Source: Plasticicumulans lactativorans
GTDB lineage: Bacteria; Pseudomonadota; Gammaproteobacteria; Competibacterales; Competibacteraceae
Direction: 5' to 3'
Length of the DNA stretch: 64,000 nt
Assembly: GCF_004341245.1 (NCBI RefSeq)
Contig: NZ_SLWY01000012.1
Span: 124,001-188,000, forward strand
The position numbers and the translations under genes are program-made. How positions within the stretch are numbered: the stretch's first letter is position 1; every line of letters begins with the position of its first letter. Of this stretch, positions 27,001 to 28,576 are shown piece by piece. Below the pieces are notes generated by a model. The model was not told where the DNA came from, did not search any database, and was given only the letters and a program-made list of their open reading frames with translations.

Positions 27001-27257
27001 GTGTAGCGGTCGACCTCGCCCGGCACGTCGATGCGCGCATCGACCCGTGGCACCACGGGGTCGGCCGACAGCAGCACGCGCGGCTCGATAGTTTCGAACA
27101 CCAGGCGGGGCGTCGCCGCGGGCGCGGTGGCAGGGCGCAGCACCCGGGCGACGACACGCTGCAGCAGCGACGCCCGGAACGGCGTGGCGGCGGGAGGCTC
27201 CGCCGGGAGGGCGGCGCGGGGGCTATCAGAGGTGCCCGGTCGGGAGCGGCTGGCCAT
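1..27257 (-). CDS. Giant multidomain LEPR-XLL surface/exported protein, at least 9,085 aa, C-terminus beyond window
   Basis: One minus-strand frame is open from ATG at 27257 to the left edge, 9,085 codons without a stop; I spot-checked frame continuity near 25.9, 22.1, 17.6, 12.3, 7.9, 4.9 and 0.2 kb. GAGG lies about 7 nt before the ATG. Residues 51-66 carry FETIEPRVLLSAD, a close variant of the LEPR-XLL N-terminal motif known from very large exported bacterial proteins. No classical Sec signal peptide is visible. Module order from the N-terminus: PPC-like repeats with three LamG domains (about 67-2655), 17 CARDB-like modules (about 2665-4885), PPC/IPT-like and conserved linker modules (about 4890-5710), a beta-propeller-like stretch (about 5810-6080), nine putative-Ig/cadherin-like modules (about 6295-7150), an RHS-like stretch (about 7340-7620), a dockerin (about 7730-7790), and a second propeller-like stretch (about 8435-8850). 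It probably is an adhesin or matrix protein. The secretion signal and anchor, if C-terminal, lie outside the window. The upstream operon is its likely export machinery. Confidence 0.93.
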   Translation of the reverse strand, partial: MASRSRPGTSDSPRAALPAEPPAATPFRASLLQRVVARVLRPATAPAATPRLVFETIEPRVLLSADPVVPRVDARIDVPGEVDRYTFTLKDDARIVFDSLTPSSSLRWQLDGPEGAVVAPTTLRLSDAADNASLGAIDLKAGDYLLSIDGSGDATGDYSFRVLDLGRAGVVTPGVAIAGTLDPGNETDAWSFSAAAGERFYFDRTASGSDTWWRLIGPDGEQVWGPQSMSTDVDATTLPQSGPYTLLIEGRVTQAAQPPVPYAFTVHKVVDTAQPLSLGGTVSGTIDMPGQAKAYTFDVASRTQAVFDSLANRSNVRWWLEGPRGAVVPAHLARAFSNSDSRDYAGYDGYDPTRGDRQVLDLTPGHYTLHVEADGDATGPYAFRLLDLASAQPIATDTVVTDTLVAGNETRLYRFDAAAGDQLLLDVVSARNADTQWRLVNPYGDQVFSDVFSTDRTLTIATGGTYTLLIEGRRQYSTANDVAFAVRRQGNTPPPTPTGTAYTLGTVASGQRGTAAQVDRYVFTVDAPTRVAFDARSNHDMLWQLSGPRGTLQRTFTQDSRDWSGNAAIELLPGTYTMSVGGATLGDYAFSLLDLAQATPIGVSQPVEGSLQPGNSTLAYAFDAQAGQRYFVDLLAIASTNTQWRLISPDGDPIASAAVGDFATGPLPGSGRYTLLIEGRSSATAANPFRFNVVPVQDTTTEIALGDSVGTGVRSVAGAPALGAGEALAFDAQREVVVGDAAATNLRNDVTFEAWIRPERFANTWMPIVVRGSGVSQQRSYSMWLNDNGSLYWDTRDASGLQSVSSAAGSVALGRWTHVAGVIDRSGATPQLRLYIDGALAASAALRAAPAIDLPTAALRLGATLETNGAYDRFDGAIDEARLWNVARSGAQIAATRDQALAGAAPAGLVLRLPFESADPAHDAGPNALPVAIHHLFENTAGAIAGVLDTPAQIDRYRFTLAEPGRIAVDALNDAYGRARWRLDGPEGAAFGPKNFNATDSTDGFTVLDLTAGTWTLTLDSSGGDATSAYALRLVDLDAAPLLTPGTVVDGVLGPASETAAYRFAGTAGQRYFFDTQGASVNDGRYRLVLPNGDALWSTGLTSDVDGFTLPATGRYTLLVEGRRTAQLSSNAYRFKLVPALDRVVDVALGETYGTEPALVPGRLGNALPARGSVQASVASGGATDLRGDVTVEAWIKPEHFNDTWMPIVVKATDAIASRTYSLWLNDAGFVRLSLADASGSERVVDSATGGVRLGTWAHVAGVIDRSGVTPQLRLYVDGVLQGSVALPAFPVAGNAEPMRIGAAADGSTFDGLIDEVRLWNVVRSGAQIAASRAAALAGDEAGLAVYLPFETLDGGQSPSGRPGGPAAEVSNAVAVPGTLAGVLATPGQADTYRFTLTGRRLVAADSLVASDLTWRLSGPGGLTVTKSFNLTDSTDGSALLDLKPGAYSLTIDAGGDATGAYALRLLDLAQAPELTPGMPASGTLAPASRTDAWSFSAAAGERWFFDLRAVGISDGRIRIVSPYGDVLREGAIQNDIDTFVTPAAGRYTVLVEGRRTATGLRNPYTFTLHRAADVERPLVLGQAQPIAPQWPAAPGGTALRIGDHFWAESPLDAALDPRRSVTLEATISVDRFADSYMPVLYKGAGSGALGAQRSYALFVTSSGQLALSTSDGSEQVLFSASGLIKVGVTARVAATIDRNVGVMRLYVDSAEVASGAVRRTDMVSHATALGIGHSDEPNTQSSNFAGTIDDVRVWNIARSAAEIAAAGSQPPAANAPGLVLAYRFDEGGGTALADAGPLHLDGHVVDAYAALPDAVAGRIETPGQRVVYGLDLADTRRVVFDALSDAPFTWTLAGPRGTLVANRSFQSSDSQDLPGFDGYSADPARIDRVIHTLGPGHYTLTVDAAGDRTGDFGFRLLDLAAATPITPGDTIQATLPWGAATHAYRFDLAAGDRLAFDALGADQTDMRWRLVAPGGEQLFGASFANDVAERTYLQAGTYTLLVEGRRYSQGPNGYSFRVLPRGNTPADTVQAFSDEFDGLPLDPAWQPGRGPTTLTAAGEPAYAFETLAGTGVLRLRNTLAPAQVRAFVSGFVAPSQAFSYEARFNTLTQAANVAWNELLGLYVADVSDPGRWAAAALRSNPSGGSREFLSDGRPSGGAAATAFAFADNTWYRLRIEGSPTSSIRAVLLDDDGHELAARAFGYGTDGFAYGLRVGFYQAASSGSLTAKTDVAIDWVHLQTTPAASIPLALDTLVSGNRTSSAQRDLYTFTIAQPTRAVMDTRTDNGRLDWTLIDDVRGTIATRSFQERSTDAAGNPVVELAPGRYTLRVDGDTTGAYAFRLLDLAGASPLTPGTPVTATLAPGNSTQAWRFVAAAGEHLYFDSQAATSSDATWRLISPDGDLLWTAGIANDVDTPAMPVAGRYTLLLEGRRDQAATTNALRFNVQRVSDVAATLVLGDRIDGALTQTGQAALYTFELAAPRYVRFDSLTDSALRWSLTGPRGQLVAPTALRSADANDGGSSDLLELAAGHYTLAIDAVGDRTGPYAFRLFDVAAATPLTPGTAQTGVLSPGSETDFYRFTAAAGDRYYLDGQAATTNEGQWILYGPYGNRLWDAAIGSDVDVFTLADAGTYTLAIEGRRTVTAPNTYRFNLQPLSQTAPVRLTALEGVPGPDLTPLGLQVSAAGGPIESGAHLTVRWFDRNAGDLPTATAWQDRLVVSRVDTGEILLSRLLPYDAATAGPLAPGTQVERSVGIDLPDGARGAGALRFSLSADVDNTVVEQNGSGNAEANNVVTSVVTSALARYADLLPAGLTVTPPTGWLPGQPVSVSWRTDNAGDKAAGGAWHETLVVRNLSNNQLVHVETVVHDASELAPQAGVERSVGFDWPAGSATQGLFRFEVSVDDGGLVFESNAQGSGESNNTATLAIASAPDLQVRGLALLGGAEAGKPVTVRWQDFNAGSTPVASGFSDRITVVNGATGEVLVNAAQLYDAAVSGAIGPQQSRDRLYTFRLPDGARGAGTLVVTVTADANASGTGSVIEAIDGGNAEANNSASLTFTSNAVAYPNLQVVALDAPASGRGGTPVTVSWTVKNDSDAAAAGNWVDRLVLSVNGSFGDGDDLLSVNVPHAGPLAGHASYTASATVTLPLGRNGTLRWIVRSDVGQALLEPDTRADNTSAPRAITLTAPYTDLAVEVVTAPTTALSGAPVEVAWRVRNAGDTPASGSWKDRVVLSQDDVYDAGDLVLGTVTVSGPVAAGSTYTQQQRFTLPVALSGTWRVLVRSDVDGVLFDGGRSADNVGASLERLTVTPAPAPDLQALAVAGPPVGLAGGPARVTWRVTNAGEADASGSWTDRVYLSADGQLSGATLLGSRTHGGGLAAGASYDEGLDFTVPAIADAEMRLVVVTDGGNQVYEAAREANNTAVAAAALALRHVDLQAGPVGAPATAASADPITVTFDVTQGGTATLDGRWTDRLYLSRDAILDSGDRLLGAQSVTRTLAPGAAYRSTFTVTVPIDAEGAWRLIAVSDAADVVREPGHESDNQGVAPLAVTLTPYADLVVSNVTAPTRLIADPARVTVGWTVTNAGTGPGLTSSWTDTVVLSANAVYGDSDDIVLGSFRHDGGLADGAVYSRTETMFAPPAKSGRFNVYVRSDSGAQVFENGHESDNTGAAPAPLDLMPYPYADLTVHGLTLPATADSGGTLEVTWAVKNEGIGRTDLERWSDTVVLAHDAAGFDVIKTVGFEHIGVLEVGGGYQRTGNVSLPDDLEGPVYVTVRTGGPFELVFDDDNSVSGGPVQVSRSPTPDLKVTSISGPAEAREGDTIDVTWSVLNDGQARAAGSWTDTVTLIKPGLDPADPATPRPITLGAFTYSAGLGAGLAYTRTERFKLPARSEGGWQLAVSTDVGNTVYEGATEPANNTTLDDQVLLLSLLPRPDLQVQAIVAPDRVTAGATAGVGFTVVNRGPATASGHWTDRVYLSLDNQAGADDILLGSLDNGSALAKDAAYTSGPKSFVIPERFRGQGYFLVIADAGNAVDEYPQASEQNNVIARAVTVDPQPLSDLVTGGVVAPTQGVYGAEISVRYTVTNKGSAPTNRSGWSDTLWLTRDATRPSPGPRSVLSEDGSPIQIPGNSAVLLGTFAHSGVLAVGDRYQQEVKVRIPAQIASGTYYITPWSDAYDAVFEDTLAVNVNPDDPNELDSNNYKARAIDIIGTPVPPLPDLQVTDVQTSAAPGAPGSVDAPFSVTWTVQNLAEGKAAGPWTDTVLLHDLPDIRAQGVHIWELGTFDRPNDLESRAGYTVTKRFDLSPAARGLYVTVLADTDPLRTIAESNETNNGRTVAAEVVARPANLTVTGVSAPAQNFSGEKTTITWSVRNDGAAVWGGTRFWTDAVFISPDPVFNPNSGRTRLLGTQTHAAGDGLAHGAGYTASAEVTLPAGFDGPYYVYVLTDHSPTAGYGAPEPVSGDNSRSRASYGASVYEDAATADNLGRGDIDVTYREPNLTITDLVLPPGPLLSGSTVTVDFKVKNAGTRATREWIWSDRPYLSKDPSLDPNDLQLASFLRYGPLDAQAEYPRSATFQLPGDAEGPFYLIAFTDSNVVGNERSGQAATVGLGQVQLQPDAVPEFRDEGDNITVVPIQVTRAPAADLRVTAVEPGAAAYVRGQSIDFSYTVSNLGGAATPGGNTRWRDRIYLSADPLFDPRADRYLGEIEHAGAVAANGGHYSVDATLKLPRDLVGNYYLFVETDPVLGANQPRGQVFEAGNEGNNATASADPIRIELPPPSDLVVTDITLPAAGTTGAALNVTYTVTNTHGIDAAGAWTDAIYLSADGQWGLDDVLLKKVQHGGGLAVGASYTTPFTATIPPARAGNYRLIVRTDIYDEVPEAVDERNNTKVSAGTLALSVPELTPGVPLPTTLSPGEQRLYRITIGANETLRFTLDAADDTSANELYVRYGDVATPSAFTVTSTEVLSADPSATIASTQAGDYYVLIQGRAGSQNNAPVTLTARALPFQVTDIAVDQGGDSRWVTATITGARFKDGALVKLVRPGIAEIEPTVYRVIDATKIIATFDLRNAPHGLYDVAVTNPDGALATLPYRYLIETALPIDVTIGLGGPRVVPAGQSAIYGVSLQSLTNVDTPYVYFNVGTTELGDNAKVFGLPYVSFNSDIRGKPDNGRRSDVAWASLNSEVNTGGYLLAPGYAFDVAAGGYVGMSFSVTTYPGLKALYDRDFEAYKRALYDAPPDLAKQDVLKDGLASLGSELAAYFSNPNKKLNDDCVDLFMPFLFNVNASATPLTRTEFVMLQTQEALRLREAILADPSANAALVNLAAASGRWVDAYLGALEESGLLRSEEQAPPIRTDPKVVSLLGVLASGVLVGPAGHEIQSPSSLTAFFEQVHRWYGDQPRTLAPLFGYDVRESDDCGEYGIPVPKVPAPADFDLHLSHPTYFQAVNVFSPGRGAGAELTVDPGFSSLASSNTLTALDLQALFDRIAQTTEGASISGPAGQGERQFVPAATALPYTIRFSNPALATAAANEVQVVTTLDDSLALRSFRLGDIKLGGIDIALPKDRANYQGDIDLKNALGFVVRISAGIDPTTRTVRWVLQAIDPETGEVLQDATRGLLPPDNSQGRGAGFVSYTVQAAFGAASGEEITASARVLFDNQAALDTPTITSTLDAQAPLTTLTAAPVAPGSSDYAVQWQASDEPAGSGVRHTTVYVRADDGEWTIWLRQTTDTQAVYQGEAGHRYHFLALSTDNAGNREQPPSAGVPDDGTQVDVGGTPGVGRTTQDVGEPPAPGNATSTNPLFTQAEAGLPAAAPDRPSAFATVLAPFSGEVFGTGVTQSFSGIGPLALAERPDGTFIVSGGGNRGALYLFDQDGGRVLQPAVQLDTPVYDFAWDANGGLWATSGGGQLLELDPGTLAILNRYGDGLTQSLAFDAASGTFYVSSGDGIERFDPATRSFRHFSNVRVDDLAVAPDGTLWGSAWPRRGDVLTFDAQGRAQVEVRLASAADSLAFGRAGTPLAGLLFVSSRIPSGSAALADLTMIDLLTLRSVRVAQGGPSAEQLLATGDGRLLVANGAQVDVIAPLVAPSVLRTDPVAGSIVALPLASITVTFDRDMRRGDPTAPDSVLNPANYVLTDSGGRQVHYTAVDYDPATRTTTLRFDAPQPEQYTLVVDKRIRSSGGLELTAAYTLDFTAVQDFSALVDVQFVATRSERAGGTVSFDVSVTNRTDYDLRVPLMLALDPSRYFAGSAVGAPERSDGLWLLDIGAGLPAGVLAPGATTLVRTVTLTNPLGQHVELGSGVYALPYPNQVPAFDSAPVTAATAGSAWRYQAHAADPDGVVLTYVLLDAPAGLALDAHTGLLDWLPTSASVARAAVVLRAYDTRGGYATQAFTIEVAGGNRAPALELPPAVRLFEGQPYTLAVPASDPEGARLSYWVEHLPPGARFDARRGVFEWTPGYDAAGEYRNVQFSVDDGTQTVTRTVAFTVDPVNAPPVLRGIPDRTVRQGDPVRFTIVADDPDGSALGYSAIDLPAGATLDPNTGAFAWTPGYAQAGTYPIRLRASDGHTTVERTVRLEVQNVNVAPVFDPFDNLSVLENETLALRLFAFDADNPRYLPQVRLADGQLSPPEGTLPSVSYSVTGLPQGATFDAATSLLRWTPGYDQAGTWQLAVTATDDGDGTGQPLATTVGVTLEVRNANRPPQLPEIANQHVDKGSVLDLPLVATDADGNPIALRFEHLPHFASWIPGDDGSGVLRIAPGARDRGDYVVTVTASDDGDGGGAKTVLSASRSFVISADSASEPPLLAPIGPKVAVFGQPLQFTLRASDLDQDALAFSADDRPAGATLTPGAQYGSAVFTWTPTAADAGAHDVTFTVTDSLGNTDQATVRIVARASNAAPVLLPVGNRTVAENATLTLQLAARDADGDPLSYGASNLPPGATLDADSGLLTWATDYFSAGRYANVVLTVSDGAASSSETVALTVTPTNQAPLLVEMPTLGGQEQRLLQFTLVGTDPDGDGLVYAALDPLPAGAFFDTANGRFEWTPDYDQAGDTLLHFAVRDPSGAQDAIAVRLQIADVNRAPTLAFTNHQVGLGQTLDFTVAGSDPDSGTTLVYAVRGQPDGVDFDTATGRLVWTPGAGQVGDHLVVLSVSDGITRVERGLALRVAAQPQGPAVALSLTPSFPSVPGQPVAINVLADAYSAVAGRTLTVDGVALALDANGRAIYTAPASGVYALVATATDLDGFTRTTTQLLRVRDPLDHAAPAVALDATLSGGRLQAPTALRGSVEDANLERWSLAIARAGSDDWVVLADGTATVDGVLATLDPRRYASGFYRLRLTATDVAGRSAETFSAFELAATATAGRYERTATDFSATLGGKTLAFTRRYDSFGAAEAGSFGHGWSLALRDLRVETDVPATGAEAAGVYGPLREGSRLYITTPDGARVGFTFAPQQVSDRGFTYFLPRWVADAGHPWQLESAHRLLQRAAGSFYGFDDGSPYNPAALDGERAQYTLIDGAGTRYELTAAGGTTAITYADGVRLIVSDSGIVGPGNAAIGFTSDAAGRLTGVSAPDGRNWAYAYDAQGRLVSARDLAAGSSERYGYADPASHRLTLVAGPAGGVAVEYGSDVTTRAATADLGGALNYLARPFGGVLGAGTTDLYTLAVRPSEIALPQGGAFLLGVELEAAPGSALVPALPQLDGLDAIAAGRTEGRAFAIFRVTGEGLRTLRVGGSGAGAYTLRLYAAGDVNGDRRVDGDDVSAFIAARGSASGEPGYVAGADVDRNGHIDAADAALLFANLGFSPNQGPQIGAGSGFTHVALATTVDVASLLTDPEGDPLTFRLTGATHGSARLSGDGTQVIFRPDDGYAGAASFTVVADDGYTPSAPGTLTVQVSDAPLLRLDFAERRPLLEPGNVMHPRVLGGFADQTGVELPADYFTLSSTDPGIVRRIGDDGVLAVGEGFAALVARRGDIRAATAVVAGHPNAFEEVQLAAGIDVYPHGLTLVPESGEKPLLVTINGGDAVSAAGAGTLYFAGSDRVLEVGPDGLVRARQAGESTVTVIHRGTEFVVPVRVQAPALAQAVLGAQGGAVAAADGAVIAVAPGSLGTDTTVHIARVAESALPMAMPTDFGFVAAYQLDFGGAALATPAQFAIPVPTSIPVGKQLYLFRAADVPDETGHLVRMWFQDEVAVVGADHVARTSSPPLPGVSPSGLYAIGDPNTRVSIARGVLTANFPLGVIPIITGGGIGGIATIAPYVAISMSISQLKIVAIPQDGLPVVSTVGVQLDPSRVTDVAVTLSRPPQALPQSPVLIAARSELRNVGGTTRPVIVLTGVQLASIGGTSLHSRFVVRFAQQGTTLDATPVGPVTTTPNGLEEVAVEIPQSVITGLAAVSLVRIDSVYGLAPCTRVYELQERAYASNELTLPATGNYVLSALRGAQQVAVMTQGNPFAPQPEEELKLAARIPVSAYPRATALTSDHTRAYVTLSGVPGKEGVAVLDLVAMQQADAKPGNAPRNGSGAVTGPDPLDIIPLPLNSRPFWIALDPSNRYAYVSDEDPGGPSGRDGLVYVIDIDPKSATFHQAIMTIDVGEAPSGLRQLVVSEDGRRLYVAAPDRDGRLQPDFPLSSSRIYVINIDDKDKPADPSTNPRHYRETLTWVDTGKETYALQNTGDPKRILFTNRYLDDDAAVSTLTVENDEATRFSVAPLLSAEGLTLGTSADSFDANNANALLVLPKDALKPVIGEHPEYIFVAAYNRYQQGIPSSDPDYLSGPGAGTPSGANIGIVRDGKLVAATTQIPIGVLDNLAFASGYNYLFAAFRGVDIQVPDPASPTGTHRETGAVMAYNLVNLVGQVEYFFDDRPDLQERMARFPIEQLYFDQILPLQEDLQLFNTAIDIKADYRIIKANFQAGRFVFGVPYLMDGLGNYLLDASGNRIPSPNGPFATGGTAQGLSAHPTEVAPGPRVQNQFDLGRKIGIDTRDDLGVNDLLKKLQEPQDCPPVQTNSEVQLDTGAMTETHALASYSSLGKAQQITLAYDSLSADPRPIVTFSFEDIGPELAAYLSGPNPELTLAGNPILTAQVTFTGKGGSVTGPQQYWSIPR
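700..1960 (-). other. Second beta-propeller-like (YVTN-type) segment (within the giant gene)
   Basis: Blades such as TSDHTRAYVTLSG, WIALDPSNRYAYVSDEDP, LVVSEDGRRLYVAAPD and YVIDIDP match the YVTN/lactonase-like propeller style seen in bacterial surface-layer and adhesin proteins. After it the sequence continues toward the left edge without a stop, so this is not the end of the protein. Confidence 0.6.
3885..4071 (-). other. Internal type I dockerin-like domain (within the giant gene)
   Basis: Residues about 7730-7790 read as a duplicated calcium-loop module: GDVNGDRRVDGDDVSAFI, then GADVDRNGHIDAADAALLFANL. Both halves have the D-[NDR]-[NGD]-G-[DH]-[RI]-[VI]-D spacing of dockerin loops, separated by about 20 residues. 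Dockerins classically bind cohesins. A cohesin-like protein is encoded upstream in the same cluster (35483-36049), which makes the placement notable. An internal position is less usual than a C-terminal one. Confidence 0.75.
5795..8375 (-). repeat. About nine putative-Ig/cadherin-like modules (within the giant gene)
   Basis: Nine successive units of about 90 residues carry the pattern N-[AP]P-L near the start and [LP]PPGA-[FL]D--TG---WTPGY--AG-Y near the end. This matches He_PIG/cadherin-like Ig folds of bacterial surface proteins. Units run from about 8.37 kb (N-QVPAFDSAP) down to about 5.8 kb. These folds are usually structural and may bind calcium; acidic DPDGD-type motifs are visible in several units. 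Confidence 0.75.
9010..9830 (-). other. Beta-propeller-like segment (within the giant gene)
   Basis: The translated stretch has repeated blades of the NHL/SMP-30 style: G-LALAERPDGTFIVSGGG, YDFAWDANGGLWATSGGG, LAVAPDGTLWGSAWP and a further ILNRYGDGLTQSLAFDA blade. It sits between an upstream conserved linker region and downstream Ig-like modules. This may be a recognition or rigid-spacer domain. Blade boundaries were not determined. Confidence 0.6.
12600..19260 (-). repeat. Array of about 17 CARDB-like modules (within the giant gene)
   Basis: Each unit of roughly 110-150 residues starts DL-V----AP, continues V-[VA]-[WY]-V-N-G and [SG]-W-DR[VL]-LS, and ends NN. This is the CARDB (cell adhesion related domain in bacteria) pattern. 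I count 17 starts between about 19.26 and 12.95 kb. Units are diverged rather than identical copies, so the array is old and is not a simple tandem DNA repeat. Such arrays usually act as extended stalks. Confidence 0.8.
19290..27055 (-). repeat. PPC-like repeats with three interspersed LamG domains (within the giant gene)
   Basis: The block alternates two related beta-sandwich motifs resembling bacterial pre-peptidase C-terminal (PPC) domains: one ends in variants of G-[TR]-YTLLIEGRR, the next in L-PG-Y-L-V-D-G-D-[AT]-G-Y-FRLLDL. The YTLLIEGR-type motif recurs at about 26.52, 25.86, 25.25, 23.92, 22.62, 21.26, 20.00 and 19.37 kb, eight copies. Three LamG/concanavalin-like domains lie at about 25.1-24.4, 23.8-23.2 and 22.5-21.9 kb. 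They are recognisable from V-[TE]-EAWI-P--F---WMPI and FDG-IDE-RLWN-[AV]RSG. LamG folds commonly bind glycans or matrix; that role here is inferred. Confidence 0.8.
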
Positions 27258-27590
27258 GGCGCTACCTCGCGGCCCTTGCGGTATCACGGGGCCCCGTCGC
27301 GCGCCGCGTCCAAACCCGGAACTCCATGCCCCACCCCACGAACAGGACGGCGCCGACCGGACGGCATCGTCGCCCATCGACACCTGTCGACCAGACTTTC
27401 GGGTTCCGCCGGATCGGGTCCGCCGCGGCAGGCGCCGGCGCAGGGATGCCGCGCGGTCTACCTCGACCACGCCCCATCAAGGGGTGCCCGTGGTCGGACC
27501 CGGCTGCGGCAGACGGGACGCAGGCGCTGGCCCCCCGACCACCGTCGTGGCCGTCCGGCACGAGGCGGACTCCGGCAAGCTGAAATCGAT

Positions 27591-27606
27591 TGCAAAAAAC
27601 AAGCCC
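27591..27606 (-). promoter_or_regulatory. Sigma-54-like -24/-12 promoter candidate for the giant gene
   Basis: On the minus strand the site reads GGGCTTGTTTTTTGCA. The GG and GC dinucleotides are separated by exactly the spacing of the sigma-54 consensus TGGCACG-N4-TTGCW; GG, C, G and TTGCA match, while T, A and C of the -24 box do not. Transcription would start about 320 nt upstream of the ATG at 27257. The assignment is by eye and untested. Confidence 0.4.
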
Positions 27607-27620
27607 TGAAAAGCAAATAA

Positions 27621-27634
27621 TTGAAAATTTTCAA
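27621..27634. promoter_or_regulatory. Perfect 14-bp palindrome TTGAAAATTTTCAA
   Basis: The site is a perfect palindrome in an A/T-rich island of an otherwise very GC-rich window, just upstream of the sigma-54-like motif before the giant gene. It could be a regulator or nucleoid-protein binding site. No known consensus was matched with confidence. Confidence 0.35.
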
Positions 27635-27769
27635 CTATGCATCGCCGCCCGCGGGTGATTTGCCGCCGGAGTGTAAAAAGCCATGACACGAGCGTCCGGC
27701 GCCGGGAGGCCGTGTCGATCCGCGCGCGGTCGGGACGCCGCCGCTCGTCCCGCCTTTCCCGCCGCCGGC

Positions 27770-28576
27770 TCAGTGAAAGCGCAGCCGGCATTTCACGCCG
27801 GCGGTGATCCCGAGTTCCGGATTGGGCAGGTTCAGCCGGACCCGGAACGTCCCGCTGGCGGAATCGACGACGGGGTCGACGATCGCCACCACGGCCTCGT
27901 AGCGGCCCTGCTGCGGGTACTCGGGCTCGACGGTCGCCACCGCGCCGAGCTGCACGCTGCCGTACTGGGCGACCGGCAGGACGACCTCCACATGCAGCGC
28001 ATCGATCTTGGCGAGCCGCAGGATGGCGGACGCGCCGTCGCCGGTCTGCGCGAGTTCGCCCGGATTCTGCAGCCGCTCGGTCACCACGGCATCGACCGGG
28101 CTGCGCAACGAGCGCTGGGCGACGACTTCGGCGAGGCGGCGGCCTTCCAGCACGGCCAGCTCGCGGTCGTCCTGGGCTTCGAGCAGTTCGGCTTCGGCGA
28201 GGTGCAGTTCGGCGAGGACGTCGTCGCGCTCCTGCGCGGACGCGAACTTCCGGCGCTGGATCTCCTCCAGGCGGCGCAGCTTCTCGCGCGAGTAGGCGAT
28301 GCGGGTCTCCGCCGAGCGAATCGCGCCCTTCATCACCGCGCGATAGCGCGCGGCGGCGAGCGCGGCCTGCTCGATGTCGCTGTTCAGTTGCAGCAGCACG
28401 TCGCCCTTGCGGACGCGGCTGCCGCGGTCGACGTTGACGGCATCGATCAGCGCCTCGACGGGGCTGCGGATCTCCAGCCGCTGCGCCGGTTCGATCAGGC
28501 ATTCGTGCACCGCCGGCTCGGCATGGGCCGGCAGCAGCGCCGTCAGCAGGCATAGCAGCACGATGCGTCGGGTCAT
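27770..28576 (-). CDS. HlyD/RND-type periplasmic adaptor protein (export operon)
   Basis: 268 aa with an N-terminal signal peptide (TRRIVLLCLLTALLPAHA). After it come a split biotinyl-lipoyl-like region (RSPVEALIDAVNVDRGSRVRKGD, later LRSPVDAVV), a central alpha-helical hairpin (about 75-145) rich in A, E, R and L, and a beta-barrel-like C-terminus. This is the membrane-fusion/adaptor fold that bridges inner-membrane machines to the outer membrane. It is shorter than most family members. The start ATGA overlaps the SecA-like gene's stop by 4 bp, so the two are translationally coupled. It is the last gene before the giant gene. No ABC transporter or TolC partner is encoded nearby, so its partner is probably the SecA-like/M50 machinery (inference). 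Confidence 0.85.
   Translation of the reverse strand: MTRRIVLLCLLTALLPAHAEPAVHECLIEPAQRLEIRSPVEALIDAVNVDRGSRVRKGDVLLQLNSDIEQAALAAARYRAVMKGAIRSAETRIAYSREKLRRLEEIQRRKFASAQERDDVLAELHLAEAELLEAQDDRELAVLEGRRLAEVVAQRSLRSPVDAVVTERLQNPGELAQTGDGASAILRLAKIDALHVEVVLPVAQYGSVQLGAVATVEPEYPQQGRYEAVVAIVDPVVDSASGTFRVRLNLPNPELGITAGVKCRLRFH

Larger units (their letters stand above)
27258..27769. other. Intergenic region between adaptor gene and giant gene
   Basis: About 510 bp with no convincing gene. The part from about 27590 to 27680 is clearly richer in A and T than its surroundings. It holds a sigma-54-like promoter candidate and a perfect 14-bp palindrome, listed separately. The remaining 27258-27580 stretch would be a long GC-rich 5' leader of the giant transcript. 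Short frames here run antisense to or out of frame with neighbours and look non-coding. Confidence 0.6.

Noticed and set aside
1-27257. Giant gene as an RTX toxin or classical type I substrate
   Set aside because: No glycine-aspartate nonapeptide repeats were seen in the visible part and no ABC exporter is adjacent; this cannot be excluded for the unseen C-terminus.
10047-27620. 5,857-codon plus-strand open frame as a gene
   Set aside because: It is antisense to the giant minus-strand gene, whose translation shows clear CARDB, LamG and PPC modules; the plus frame is low-complexity R/A/V/G with no domain pattern.
27477-28553. 358-codon minus-strand frame overlapping the adaptor gene
   Set aside because: Out of frame with the adaptor, arginine-rich, and running into the A/T-rich intergenic region. 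The adaptor frame at 27770-28576 has a signal peptide and lipoyl motifs.
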